Below are positions 16,077-24,618 of a stretch of DNA of 64,000 bases, one piece after another (within the stretch, counting starts at the first letter, position 1; the number at the start of each line of letters is the position of its first letter). Origin of the DNA: Phil1 sp040767925. Its GTDB lineage: Bacteria; Bacillota; Clostridia; Christensenellales; CAG-138. The stretch lies in assembly GCA_040767925.1 (NCBI GenBank), contig JAXGNN010000002.1, positions 124,001 through 188,000 on the forward strand. Direction: 5' to 3'. The position numbers and the translations under genes are program-made. Under the pieces are notes generated by a model, which was not told where the DNA came from, did not search any database, and saw only the letters and a list, made by a program, of their open reading frames with translations.

Positions 16077-17108
16077 TTGAAGGGAAAGCGCGAAGGGTTC
16101 CGGCCGCATGAATACCTGCTCTTCGGCGCGGCGACGCTCGCGGCGCTCGCGCTGTGCGTGTGCGCGGGCAGCGTGAACATCCCCCTTAGGGATACCGCGA
16201 CGGTCGTATGGAACGCGATCTGGAAGCTCCCCATGCCGGAGGGCATATCGGATTCCATCATCCTCTCGGTCAGGCTGCCGCGCGTCCTCTGCGTGGCGCT
16301 CGCGGGCGCGTCGCTCTCGCTGTGCGGCGCGGCCATGCAGGGGCTTTTGAAGAACCCGCTCGCGGACGGTTCCACGCTGGGCGTCTCCTCGGGCGCGTCG
16401 CTCGGCGCGGTCATCGCCATCGCATTCGGCGTGACCATTCCCGGCGTCCCTTTCGCGGGCACGGTCGTTCTCGCGATGCTCTTCGCGTTCGCCTCTCTCC
16501 TCATCATCCTCGCGCTCGCCTACAAGCTCGATTTCTCGCTCTCCACCAACACCATCATCCTCATCGGCATCATCTACTCGATGTTCGTCTCGAGCATCAT
16601 GAGCCTCGTCATCACGTTTGCCTCGGACAGGATCAAGCACATCACCTTCTGGACGATGGGCAGCCTGCAGGGCACGAGCTACGGCAACGCGCTGATGCTC
16701 CTCCTGGCGCTCGCGGCGTTCGGCGGCGTCGTCTTCGCCCGCGCGCGGGAGCTCAACGCCTTCGCCGTCGGCGAAAACAACGCGCGCAGCGTCGGCGTGG
16801 ACGTGCGGCGCGTGAAGCTGACGATCCTCGTGTGCGTATCCGCGCTCATCGGCGTGTGCGTGTCCATCGGCGGCACGATCGGTTTCGTGGGGCTCGTCAC
16901 GCCGCACATGGTGCGCCTGATCGTGGGGCCGAACCACAGGAGGCTCCTCCCCGCCTCGCTCTTCGCGGGCGCGGTCTTCCTGCTGCTCGCCGACCTCGCA
17001 GCAAGGGTGCTGCTCAATCCCATCGAGCTTCCCATAGGCGTCGTCACCTCGCTCATAGGCTCCGCCGTGTTCGTCTATATCTATTACGCGTCAAGGAAGG
17101 TGAAGTAG
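16077..17108 (+). CDS. btuC: FecCD-family corrinoid ABC permease (BtuC-like)
   Basis: A 343-residue membrane permease of the FecCD/BtuC family with about ten helices. Recognisable segments are LRLPRVL-type SVRLPRVLCVALAGASLSLC, GSTLGVSSGASLGAVIAIA and GLVTPHMVRLIVG. The start is TTG at 16077, chosen for the strong GGAGGA a few bases upstream. It pairs with the lipoprotein before it and the ATPase after it (2-base gap). Confidence 0.9.
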   Translation: MKGKREGFRPHEYLLFGAATLAALALCVCAGSVNIPLRDTATVVWNAIWKLPMPEGISDSIILSVRLPRVLCVALAGASLSLCGAAMQGLLKNPLADGSTLGVSSGASLGAVIAIAFGVTIPGVPFAGTVVLAMLFAFASLLIILALAYKLDFSLSTNTIILIGIIYSMFVSSIMSLVITFASDRIKHITFWTMGSLQGTSYGNALMLLLALAAFGGVVFARARELNAFAVGENNARSVGVDVRRVKLTILVCVSALIGVCVSIGGTIGFVGLVTPHMVRLIVGPNHRRLLPASLFAGAVFLLLADLAARVLLNPIELPIGVVTSLIGSAVFVYIYYASRKVK

Positions 17109-17110
17109 CC

Positions 17111-17869
17111 ATGCTTGCAGTGAAAAACCTCTCCGTGCGCTACGGCAGCCTCGTCATCGTGGACGGCGTGAGCTTTCAGGTGAATCCCGGCGACTGGCTC
17201 ATGATCGTGGGGCCGAACGGCGCGGGCAAGTCCACCATCATCAACGCGATCTCCCAGGCGATCCCCTACGAAGGGGAGATCCTCTTCGAGGGGAAGGACG
17301 TCGCCAAAATGAAGCCCTCCCCGCGCGCGCGGGAGATCGGCGTGCTCGCGCAGAGCCACTCCGTCGGCTACTCCTTCAGCGTGGGCGAGATCGTCCGCCT
17401 CGGGCGCTACGCCTACGCGCCGGGCATCTTCTCGCGCAGCGGCGGGGAGGACGAAACGCGCGTCGCCGAGGCGCTCGAGAAGACCGGCATGGCGCCCTTC
17501 GTCAACCAGTCCGTGCTGACGCTTTCCGGCGGCGAGCTGCAGCGCGCTTTCCTCGCGCAGCTCTTCGCGCAGAACCCGCGGCTCCTTCTCCTGGACGAGC
17601 CGACCAACCACCTCGACCTCGTTTTCCAAAAGCAGGTTTTTGCGCTCATCGGGGAATGGCTCCGCGGCGCGGGGCGCGCGGTGGTGAGCGTCGTGCACGA
17701 CCTCTCGCTCGCCCGCGCCTACGGCACGCGCGCGATGCTCATCGACCGCGGCAAGATCGTCTCCTTCGGCGAAAGCAAAGAGGTCCTCACGCGGGAGAAC
17801 CTCGAGACGGTCTATTCGATGGACGTTTACGCCTGGATGCGGGAATTGCTCGCCCAGTGGGAAAATTGA
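17111..17869 (+). CDS. btuD: Corrinoid ABC transporter ATP-binding protein (BtuD-like)
   Basis: A 252-residue ABC ATPase. Walker A GPNGAGKST, Q-loop region LAQSHSVGYSFSVGEIVRLG, signature LSGGELQRAF, Walker B LLLLDEPTNHLD and switch His in VVHDLSLAR are all intact. The start at 17111 lies two bases after the permease stop. It energises import by the BtuFC partner proteins. Confidence 0.92.
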   Translation: MLAVKNLSVRYGSLVIVDGVSFQVNPGDWLMIVGPNGAGKSTIINAISQAIPYEGEILFEGKDVAKMKPSPRAREIGVLAQSHSVGYSFSVGEIVRLGRYAYAPGIFSRSGGEDETRVAEALEKTGMAPFVNQSVLTLSGGELQRAFLAQLFAQNPRLLLLDEPTNHLDLVFQKQVFALIGEWLRGAGRAVVSVVHDLSLARAYGTRAMLIDRGKIVSFGESKEVLTRENLETVYSMDVYAWMRELLAQWEN

Positions 17870-17870
17870 G

Positions 17871-18422
17871 TCACGCGGGCTCGGCTTGAAGCTCCGTTAC
17901 GGCGGCGTCCATCGCGGACGCCGCTTCCTTCACGCCGCCGCGAAGCCACGCCTCGTGCGCGTGTTCGGGGAGGATCACGGGCATCCTGTCGTGCACATGG
18001 GCGACGCTCTCCGCCGCAGGCCGCGTCAAAATGACGAAGTGCGGCACGTCGTCCCCATAATCCTTGGCGATCCCCGCGAAATAGAGAGCCGGGGAGCAGG
18101 GGACGAACAGGCGGTATTTCTGCTTTCTCCCCTCCTCCTTCCGCCACTCGAAATAGGAACTCGCGGGCAGCAAGCAGCGAAAGTTCGCGAATGGCTCCGC
18201 GAACATGGGCTTTACCGCTATCGTTTCCGCGCGCGCGTTGATGAGGATGCCCTTGCCGTCGAAGCGCGGGAAGCCCCACCGCATCAGGGCGAACCCTTCG
18301 GCGGTGAGCACCGGGACGGTGTCCGAGGGGAAGATTTCGCCCCGCTTGAGGGTTTCCGCGAGCGCGTCCGAGACGCGCCGGTAAGCGGGACCGTCCGCGT
18401 CGATGAAATACCTGCCGCACAT
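17871..18422 (-). CDS. SOS response-associated peptidase (SRAP; YedK/HMCES)
   Basis: A 183-residue SRAP protein. C2 follows the initiator Met in MCGRY; HMCES/YedK proteins use this Cys to form a thiazolidine crosslink with abasic sites in single-stranded DNA. Conserved NARAETI, SSYFEWRKE and HDRMPVIL supply the other active-site residues (N, E and H). Its ATG overlaps the TGA of the S24-type gene upstream (ATGA at 18421-18424), so the two are translationally coupled. The convergent B12 ATPase gene ends one base away. Confidence 0.93.
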   Translation of the reverse strand: MCGRYFIDADGPAYRRVSDALAETLKRGEIFPSDTVPVLTAEGFALMRWGFPRFDGKGILINARAETIAVKPMFAEPFANFRCLLPASSYFEWRKEEGRKQKYRLFVPCSPALYFAGIAKDYGDDVPHFVILTRPAAESVAHVHDRMPVILPEHAHEAWLRGGVKEAASAMDAAVTELQAEPA

Positions 18423-18835
18423 CAGCCCAACACCCTCCCCACGACGCCCGGCGCGTCCTCCTCCCCGACGGGGATGGGCGCGTAGGCCGGATTGAAGGAG
18501 ACAAGCTCCGTTCTCCCCTGGTTGCCGGGCTTTTTCAAGTACGCCTCGCCGTTCAATACGAATATGCCGATTTCACCCTTTTCGGGAGGAGGCCGCTTTT
18601 CAATGTAAACCACATCCCCGTCGCGAAAGCAGGGCGGCACGCTGTCCCCCGGCACGCGATAGAGTTCGAGCGGTATCAGGAATTGATCCATGTCGGGCTG
18701 CGCGTCGCCCCGCTCCCACTTGGAGACGGCGCGGTGGGTCACGGGGCAGCCGCGGCCGGTCGGGTATGCCGCCGCCTCGGCCTGCGAGAGGTCCGCGTCC
18801 TTTCTCAGTTTTGCCAGCGCCGTGTGCGTCTGCAT
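18422..18835 (-). CDS. Compact XRE-S24 (LexA-like) repressor
   Basis: A 137-residue protein with an N-terminal helix-turn-helix (residues 5-55; THRAVSKWERGDAQPD) joined almost directly to an S24 peptidase domain: VPGDSVPPCFRDGDVVYIEK carries candidate Ser65, and EAYLKK supplies Lys101. The linker of roughly 40-60 residues that normally holds the self-cleavage site is missing. Start at 18835 has GGGAGGA. It is coupled to the SRAP gene, as expected for a DNA-damage operon. It may be a non-cleavable repressor, or an internal deletion product. Confidence 0.75.
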   Translation of the reverse strand: MQTHTALAKLRKDADLSQAEAAAYPTGRGCPVTHRAVSKWERGDAQPDMDQFLIPLELYRVPGDSVPPCFRDGDVVYIEKRPPPEKGEIGIFVLNGEAYLKKPGNQGRTELVSFNPAYAPIPVGEEDAPGVVGRVLG

Positions 18836-18996
18836 GAGTCTTCCTCCCAAGGGATGCCGCGCGGGATGCGCCCCGCTTCCCGCCGATTCCATTATTATAA
18901 AGGGCGCGTGCGCATCGGCCGCGGCACGACCTGCCTCCTTCTTGAGGGAAACAGGTGGTTCGTGGAGCGCGAGGGCAATTGACCGGCGGATCGCGC

Positions 18997-19683
18997 TTAC
19001 AGCTCGCCCGCGTTGAGGCCCAGGGCGTTGATCACGTGGCGGATGTGGATGCTCATGGCGCTCTTGGCTCCCGCGCCGTCCCTCAAGCGCAGGAAATTGC
19101 ACATGTCCCGGTTGTCGTTGATGACGATTTCCTTGAGCGCTTCGGCGTTGTCCGTCACCTCCATGGCCTCGTTCACCGCGGCGTTGATGATGGGGAACAG
19201 CCGTATGATGAACTCGTTGTGCGAGGCCGCGGCGATCATCTCGTGGAACCTCTGGTCCGCGCCGGGCCAGTCCCCGTCCTCGGCGATGAGCCGATTCGTC
19301 AGCCGCGCCTGATCAAAGATCCCCTGCAGTTCCTCCTCGGTCGCGCGGAAGCAGGCGAGCATCATGCACTGCGGCTCGAACATCAGGCGTATCTCGTACA
19401 TGTCGCTCAGGCGGGTATGGCTCAGGTTGCCCAAATCGTATCTGTTGAAGGCGGAGATGTCGTCGCTGATGTAGGTGCCGCGCCCGCGCTGCACGCTCAG
19501 GACGCCCTTGGCCACAAGGTAGCGCACCGCCTCGCGCAGCGTCGTGCGGCTGACGCCGAGGCTCTCCGAGAGGTCGTTCTCGTTGGGGAGCTTATGCCCC
19601 GGCGCGAACTCCCTGTGCAGCACGATCATGTTATAGAGCTCGCTCGCCGTGCGCTCCGACAGGCTGCGGTTCTCGTTTGCCAT
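18997..19683 (-). CDS. GntR-family (FadR/FCD) transcriptional regulator
   Basis: A 228-residue regulator: winged helix-turn-helix (LSESLGVSRTTLREAVRYLV, then RGRGTYISDD) followed by an all-helical FCD ligand domain containing the metal/ligand-type His residues in RFHEMIAAASHN. FCD proteins sense small carboxylates. It is divergent from ptb and is the likely regulator of the branched-chain acid operon; repeated sites ATACATCATA lie on both sides of the intergenic region. Confidence 0.9.
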   Translation of the reverse strand: MANENRSLSERTASELYNMIVLHREFAPGHKLPNENDLSESLGVSRTTLREAVRYLVAKGVLSVQRGRGTYISDDISAFNRYDLGNLSHTRLSDMYEIRLMFEPQCMMLACFRATEEELQGIFDQARLTNRLIAEDGDWPGADQRFHEMIAAASHNEFIIRLFPIINAAVNEAMEVTDNAEALKEIVINDNRDMCNFLRLRDGAGAKSAMSIHIRHVINALGLNAGEL

Positions 19684-19733
19684 CTGCAGCGTCCTCCGCT
19701 TTTTCTGATTTTTACTAATATATGCTTGGCATT

Positions 19734-19845
19734 ATACATCATATATTCTTTTGTTTCAATGCCGTCCGTGCCCCCGCTGTATTGACAGGGCGCCGCGCAT
19801 CATGTAATCTGTTGTCATACATTCAGGCGATACATCATACATCTT
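19734..19845. promoter_or_regulatory. Repeated GntR operator candidates
   Basis: ATACATCATATATTCTT at 19734-19750 and ATACATCATACATCTT at 19830-19845 share 13 of the first 14 bases. One lies next to the regulator start, the other between the ptb promoter and ptb. TGTATGATGTAT-like cores are typical of FadR-subfamily sites. Confidence 0.5.
19782..19810 (+). promoter_or_regulatory. Promoter of the ptb-buk-vor operon
   Basis: TTGACA (19782-19787), 17-base spacer, TAATCT (19805-19810). The transcript would start near 19817 and cross the second operator repeat. Confidence 0.6.
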
Positions 19846-19868
19846 AGCAGGCGTATTAGGAGCGGAAT

Positions 19869-20777
19869 ATGAAGCTGAATCTGGACGCCCTCACGCGCGC
19901 GCGTTATCCCGAAAGGCCGGTCGTCGCCGTCGCCGTCGCGGAGGATGACGCCGTGCTTTTGGCGCTTCGCAGGGCCGCGGACCTGGGGCTCTGCCGCGCC
20001 GTGCTCATCGGCGACGCAGACGCGATCAGGGCGCTCGCCGCGCGGAAAAACATCGATCTCGCGGACATGGAGATCCTCCCCTGCGCCGACCACGCGGAAT
20101 GCTGCAAAAAGGCGGTCTCGCTCGTGCGGGAAAAACGGGCGCAGGCCGTGATGAAGGGCCTCGTCGGCACCGCCGCGCTGATGCGGGAAGTGCTCAACTC
20201 GGAGCACGGATTGAAGCGGAGCATGCTTCTCTCCTACGTGGGCGTGTTCGAGCTGCCCGGTTTCGACAGGCTCGTCTACCTCACCGACCCCGCCGTCAAC
20301 ATGTATCCCGACCTTTCGGCAAAAAGGCACATCATTGAAAACTCCCTGCAGGTGGCCAAAGCCCTGGGCAACGACAAGCCCGTCGTGGCCTGTCTTTGCG
20401 CCGTGGAGACCGTGAACCCCAAAATGCCGCCCACGCTGGACGCGGCGGAGCTCGTGCGCATGAACCGCGAGGGCGTCATCGAAAACTGCATCGTCACGGG
20501 CCCGCTCGCGCTCGACAACTGCCTTTATCGCGAGGCCGCTTTGCACAAGGGCATCGAGGATCCCCACGCCGGGCTCGCGGACATTTTGCTCGCGCCCGAA
20601 ATCGAAACCGGGAACGCCCTGCACAAGGCCTTCGCGTTTGTGGCGAAAGCGCCGCACGCGGGGGTGCTCGTCGGCGCGTCCGCGCCGGTGATCATCGCCA
20701 GCCGCGCGGACGACGAGGAGGCGAAGCTCCGTTCCATCGCGCTCGCCGTGCGCCTCGCCGAAGCGCCTAAGACGTGA
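19869..20777 (+). CDS. ptb: Phosphate butyryltransferase family enzyme
   Basis: A 302-residue phosphate acyltransferase (Ptb/Pta fold) converting acyl-CoA plus phosphate to acyl-phosphate. Family signatures include MKGLVGTAALMREVLN, YLTDPAVNMYPDL and the C-terminal LVGASAPVIIASRADD. Start follows AGGAGCGGAAT. It heads a rightward operon with butyrate kinase, a 2-ketoisovalerate-type oxidoreductase and a branched-chain aminotransferase, so branched acyl-CoAs (isobutyryl, isovaleryl, 2-methylbutyryl) are likely substrates in addition to, or instead of, butyryl-CoA. Confidence 0.92.
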   Translation: MKLNLDALTRARYPERPVVAVAVAEDDAVLLALRRAADLGLCRAVLIGDADAIRALAARKNIDLADMEILPCADHAECCKKAVSLVREKRAQAVMKGLVGTAALMREVLNSEHGLKRSMLLSYVGVFELPGFDRLVYLTDPAVNMYPDLSAKRHIIENSLQVAKALGNDKPVVACLCAVETVNPKMPPTLDAAELVRMNREGVIENCIVTGPLALDNCLYREAALHKGIEDPHAGLADILLAPEIETGNALHKAFAFVAKAPHAGVLVGASAPVIIASRADDEEAKLRSIALAVRLAEAPKT

Positions 20778-20818
20778 CCGGCGCGCCGCCCGCCATCCTT
20801 TTGAAGGGAAGATACCGC

Positions 20819-21883
20819 ATGAAACCGCGCATACTCGCCATCAACCCGGGTTCCACCTCCACCAAAATCGCCGTATACGAGGGCGGCGCGCCCCTGTTCG
20901 AAAAAACGCTGCAGCACGCGCCGGAGGAACTCTCCCGCGCCGGCGCCGACGGCTCGCTGGCGTTCCGAAGGGGGGTCATCGAGCGGGCGCTCGAGGAACA
21001 CGGCGTCGCCGCCGCCTCCCTCGACGCGGTGATCGGCCGGGGCGGGATGCTGCGGCCCATCGCCGGAGGCGTATACGCCGTAAACGAAAGGATGCTTGGC
21101 GACCTCCAAGGCCGCGCGTACGGCGAGCACGCCTCCAACCTCGGGGCGATGCTCGCGCACGAAATCGCTTCCGCCGCAGGGCTGCCCGCCTTCATCGCGG
21201 ACCCGGTCGTGACGGACGAACTGTCCGGCCTCGCGCGGCTCTCCGGCCATCCGGAGATTTCCCGCAGGTCGGTTTTCCACGCGCTCAACCAGAAGGCCGT
21301 GGCGAAGCGCTTCTCGGCGCAGCGCGGCCTTCGTTATGAGGGGATCAACCTCATCGTCGCGCACATGGGAGGCGGCATCACCGTGGGCGCGCACGAAAAG
21401 GGACGCGTCGTCGACGTGAACGACGGGCTCGGCGGGGACGGCCCTTACAGCGCGCAGCGCTGCGGCGGGCTGCCCGTGAATGCGCTCGTGAAGCTGTGCC
21501 AAAGGGAGAACCTACCCGCCGCGGAGATGATCCGGCTGCTCAACACGCGCGGGGGCCTGTTGGGCTATCTCGGCACCGACGACGGCCGCGAGGTCAACCG
21601 CCGCGTGCGGGAGGGCGACGAAAAGGCCCGCCTCGTCTACGAGGGCATGGCCTATCAGGTCGCAAAGGAAATCGGCGCATGCGCCGCCGCGCTGCGGGGG
21701 GAGGTGGCCGCGATCATCCTCACGGGCGGCCTCGCCAACGACGCGCTTTTGACGGGCTGGATCGCGGAGCGCGTCCGCTTCATTGCCGAGGTCGTCCTCA
21801 TGCCCGGCGAGGACGAGCTGCGCGCGCTGTGCGAAGCGGCGACCCGGGCGTTGAGCGGCGAAGAGCTGCCCGGGGAATATTGA
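20819..21883 (+). CDS. buk: Butyrate kinase family enzyme
   Basis: A 354-residue acetate/butyrate kinase-fold protein: N-terminal INPGSTSTKIAVY phosphate loop, HMGGGITVGAHEKGRVVDVN, and C-terminal ILTGGLANDALLTGWI. It makes a carboxylic acid and ATP from acyl-phosphate. The start at 20819 follows GAAGGGA; an upstream in-frame GTG is not needed. With Ptb it forms the substrate-level phosphorylation end of the pathway. Its stop overlaps the next gene (TGATG). Confidence 0.92.
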   Translation: MKPRILAINPGSTSTKIAVYEGGAPLFEKTLQHAPEELSRAGADGSLAFRRGVIERALEEHGVAAASLDAVIGRGGMLRPIAGGVYAVNERMLGDLQGRAYGEHASNLGAMLAHEIASAAGLPAFIADPVVTDELSGLARLSGHPEISRRSVFHALNQKAVAKRFSAQRGLRYEGINLIVAHMGGGITVGAHEKGRVVDVNDGLGGDGPYSAQRCGGLPVNALVKLCQRENLPAAEMIRLLNTRGGLLGYLGTDDGREVNRRVREGDEKARLVYEGMAYQVAKEIGACAAALRGEVAAIILTGGLANDALLTGWIAERVRFIAEVVLMPGEDELRALCEAATRALSGEELPGEY

Positions 21884-22605
21884 TGATGCGCGTTTTTGAT
21901 GCAAATAAGGACGCGGGCGATCGCCTCGTCATCGTCACGGGTCATTACGGCAGCGGCAAGACGGAGTTCGCCGTGAACTACGCCTTCGCCGTCGCCCGCG
22001 CCGGGCGCGCGGTGACGCTCGCCGATCTCGACATCGTGAACCCCTATTTCTGCTCGCGCGAGCGGAAGGACGCGCTCGAACGTTCGGGCGTGCGCGTGAT
22101 CCTCTCCGCGGGCGGGAACGCCGACCTGCCCGCGCTCAACGCCGCCGTCTACTCTCTCATAGAGCCCGGGGTCACGGGCATTATGGACGTGGGGGGAGAC
22201 GCCGCGGGCGCGCGCGTGCTCGGGCGGTTCGCCCAAAAAATCCGGGAGATCGAGCACGAACTATACTGCGTCGTCAACGCCAACCGGCCCGAGACCGCCA
22301 CGAAGGAGCGCGCCGCGAAATACATCGACGAGATCGGGCAGAGCGCGGGGCTCACCGTCACGGGCATCGTCAACAACACCCACCTGTGCGGCGAAACGAC
22401 GGCGGAGGATATCCTTCGCGGCGCAGGGCTCGCAGAGGAAGTCTCGGCGATCACGGGCATCCCCGTAGTCTACCACGCCGTCGAGAGGCGGCTTATGCAT
22501 GAAATCGACCTTCCGTCGGGCATTTTGTTCCCGATGGAGATCCATATGAAGAAACCCTGGGAAATCGACTCGATGGAGGTTCATCCGCAATGGCAGGAAA
22601 AGTGA
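21883..22605 (+). CDS. P-loop ATPase of unknown role in the vor operon
   Basis: A 240-residue SIMIBI-like nucleotide-binding protein. Walker A is GHYGSGKT (residues 20-27), followed by TLADLDIVNPYF, a switch-like Asp-rich segment, and GIMDVGGDAAGARVLG. No membrane segment or metal-binding Cys cluster is visible. The ATG overlaps the buk stop and the 3' end overlaps the ferredoxin gene by 16 bases, so it is embedded in the operon. Similar ATPases occur next to 2-oxoacid:ferredoxin oxidoreductases in Clostridia, but their job is not established; a role in maturation or metal delivery is only a guess. Confidence 0.85.
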   Translation: MMRVFDANKDAGDRLVIVTGHYGSGKTEFAVNYAFAVARAGRAVTLADLDIVNPYFCSRERKDALERSGVRVILSAGGNADLPALNAAVYSLIEPGVTGIMDVGGDAAGARVLGRFAQKIREIEHELYCVVNANRPETATKERAAKYIDEIGQSAGLTVTGIVNNTHLCGETTAEDILRGAGLAEEVSAITGIPVVYHAVERRLMHEIDLPSGILFPMEIHMKKPWEIDSMEVHPQWQEK

Positions 22606-22799
22606 CGTTTGAAAGAAACCGCTGCAAGGGCTGCGAGCTCTGCGTGGCCGTGTGCCCCAAGCACATCATCCTCATGGATACGGCCACCAACACCAAGGGG
22701 TATCACCCCGCGAAGGTGGAGCGCATGGAGGAGTGCACCGGCTGCGCCGCGTGCGCGCGCATGTGCCCGGACAGCGCCATCACCGTGGAAAGGTTGTGA
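22590..22799 (+). CDS. vorD: 2-oxoacid:ferredoxin oxidoreductase, ferredoxin (delta) subunit
   Basis: A 69-residue 2x[4Fe-4S] ferredoxin. The two cluster motifs are CKGCELCVAVCP and CTGCAACARMCP. As the delta subunit it carries electrons from the TPP site to free ferredoxin. It overlaps the preceding ATPase gene and precedes the alpha subunit by four bases. Confidence 0.93.
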   Translation: MAGKVTFERNRCKGCELCVAVCPKHIILMDTATNTKGYHPAKVERMEECTGCAACARMCPDSAITVERL

Positions 22800-22803
22800 G
22801 ACT

Positions 22804-23874
22804 ATGGCAAAGGAACTTTGGAAGGGCAACGAGGCGGTCGCGGAAGCCGCCATACGGGCGGGCTGCCGCTACTTCTTCGGCTACCCCATCACCCCGCAGA
22901 ACGAAATTCCCGAATACCTCTCCCGGCATCTGCCGGAGCACGGCGGCTGCTTCGTGCAGGCGGAGAGCGAGGTCGCGGCCATCAACATGGTCTACGGCGC
23001 GGCGGGCGCGGGCGCGCGCGTGATGACCTCCTCGTCCTCCCCGGGCATCAGCCTCAAGCAGGAGGGCATCACCTACATCGCCTGCGCGGAATTACCGGCC
23101 GTGATCGTCAACATGATGCGCGGGGGCCCGGGCCTCGGCAACATCGCCCCCTCCCAGGCGGATTACTTCCAGGCGACGCGCGGCGGAGGCAACGGGGATT
23201 ACCGAACCGTGGTCCTCGCGCCGGCGACTATCCAGGAGGCCGCGGACTTCACGCAGGAAGCGTTCGACATCGCGGATTGCTACCGCGTCCCCGTCGTGGT
23301 ACTCGCCGACGGCATGATCGGCCAGATGATGGAGGCCATCGAGTGGCGAAAGCCCAAAGAGCGCGACCTGCCGCCCAAGGACTGGGCGACGGACGGCTCG
23401 AAGGGCAGGCGGCCCCACAACGTGGTCAACTCCCTTTTCATCGACGCGAAGGACTGCGCCGTGCAGAACAAAAAGCTGCAGGCGAAGTACGACCGCATAA
23501 CGGAAAACGAGATCCGCTATGAGGAGTTCATGGCAGAAGACGCCGAAATCCTGTTCGTTTCCTACGGCACGACCGCGCGGATTTCCCGCGCCGCCGTGTT
23601 GAGGCTGCGCAAGGAAGGCGTGAGGGCGGGGCTGTTCCGCCCCATCACCCTCTGGCCTTTTCCCGAGAAGGCGCTTTACGACTGCGCCGCGCGGGAGGAT
23701 GTAAAAGCCGTCGTCACGGTGGAAATGAGCATGGGCCAGATGATCGACGACGTGAAAATCGCCGTAAACGGCTTAAAGCCCGTCCGCTTCGTGGGCACGG
23801 GCGGCGGCACCATCCCCGTGCCGCAGGAACTCGTCGAGGAAGCGTACAAGGCGCTTGGGAGGAAGGAAGCATGA
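22804..23874 (+). CDS. vorB: 2-oxoacid (2-ketoisovalerate):ferredoxin oxidoreductase, alpha subunit
   Basis: A 356-residue VorB/PorA-type subunit with the pyrimidine-binding domain motif GYPITPQNEIPEYL, followed by ITYIACAELPAVIVNMMRGG-like and NIAPSQADYFQATRGGGNGD segments and a C-terminal transketolase-like domain (MSMGQMIDDVKIAV). The start is the ATG at 22804 directly after the ferredoxin stop. With the TPP-binding subunit it oxidatively decarboxylates branched 2-oxoacids to acyl-CoA. Confidence 0.92.
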   Translation: MAKELWKGNEAVAEAAIRAGCRYFFGYPITPQNEIPEYLSRHLPEHGGCFVQAESEVAAINMVYGAAGAGARVMTSSSSPGISLKQEGITYIACAELPAVIVNMMRGGPGLGNIAPSQADYFQATRGGGNGDYRTVVLAPATIQEAADFTQEAFDIADCYRVPVVVLADGMIGQMMEAIEWRKPKERDLPPKDWATDGSKGRRPHNVVNSLFIDAKDCAVQNKKLQAKYDRITENEIRYEEFMAEDAEILFVSYGTTARISRAAVLRLRKEGVRAGLFRPITLWPFPEKALYDCAAREDVKAVVTVEMSMGQMIDDVKIAVNGLKPVRFVGTGGGTIPVPQELVEEAYKALGRKEA

Positions 23875-24617
23875 GCATCGTATATCAGCGCTCCAAGGGG
23901 CTTACCGACGCGGAAATGCATTACTGCCCCGGCTGCACGCACGGCGTGGTGCACAAGCTGGTGGCCGAAACGCTCGAAGAACTCGATCTGGTGGGCTCCG
24001 CCGTGGGCATCGCCCCGGTCGGCTGCTCGGTGTTCGCATACAATTATTTCGCGTGCGACATGCAGGAGGCCGCCCACGGCCGGGCGCCCGCCGTCGCCAC
24101 GGGCATCAAGCGGGTGCATCCCGGGCTCGCGGTGTTCACCTATCAGGGGGACGGGGACCTTGCCGCCATCGGCACCGCGGAAATCGTGCACGCGGCCATG
24201 CGCGGCGAGAAGTTCACGACCATCTTCGTCAACAACGCCATCTACGGCATGACGGGCGGGCAGATGGCCCCGACGACGCTCGTCGGCCAGAAGGCCACGA
24301 CCGCGCCCTTCGGGCGGCAGAAGGAGCATTACGGCTCCCCCCTGCGCATGGCGGAGCTGCTCTCGACCATAGACGGCTGCGTCTATGCGGAGCGCGTCGC
24401 GGCGGTGGACGTCCCGAACATCCTCAAAGCAAAAAAGGCGATCAAAAAAGCGTTCCAGCTCCAGTTGGCGGGGGCAGGCTTCACGTTCATTGAAGTTCTC
24501 TCCACCTGCCCCACCAACTGGGGAATGACGCCCATCGAGGCCGTCGGCTGGCTCAAGGCCAACATGATCCCCTATTTTCCCCTCGGCGTCTACGCCGAGC
24601 GTGCGGAGGTGAAGTGA
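23871..24617 (+). CDS. vorA: 2-oxoacid:ferredoxin oxidoreductase, beta (TPP-binding) subunit
   Basis: A 248-residue TPP-binding subunit. YCPGCTHGVVHKL is the typical Cys-containing N-terminus, and GDGDLAAIGTAEIVHAAMRG with FVNNAIYGMTGGQMAPTT forms the TPP/Mg2+ site. ATG overlaps the alpha-subunit stop by four bases. It carries the carbon chemistry of the complex. Confidence 0.92.
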   Translation: MSIVYQRSKGLTDAEMHYCPGCTHGVVHKLVAETLEELDLVGSAVGIAPVGCSVFAYNYFACDMQEAAHGRAPAVATGIKRVHPGLAVFTYQGDGDLAAIGTAEIVHAAMRGEKFTTIFVNNAIYGMTGGQMAPTTLVGQKATTAPFGRQKEHYGSPLRMAELLSTIDGCVYAERVAAVDVPNILKAKKAIKKAFQLQLAGAGFTFIEVLSTCPTNWGMTPIEAVGWLKANMIPYFPLGVYAERAEVK

Positions 24618-24618
24618 C

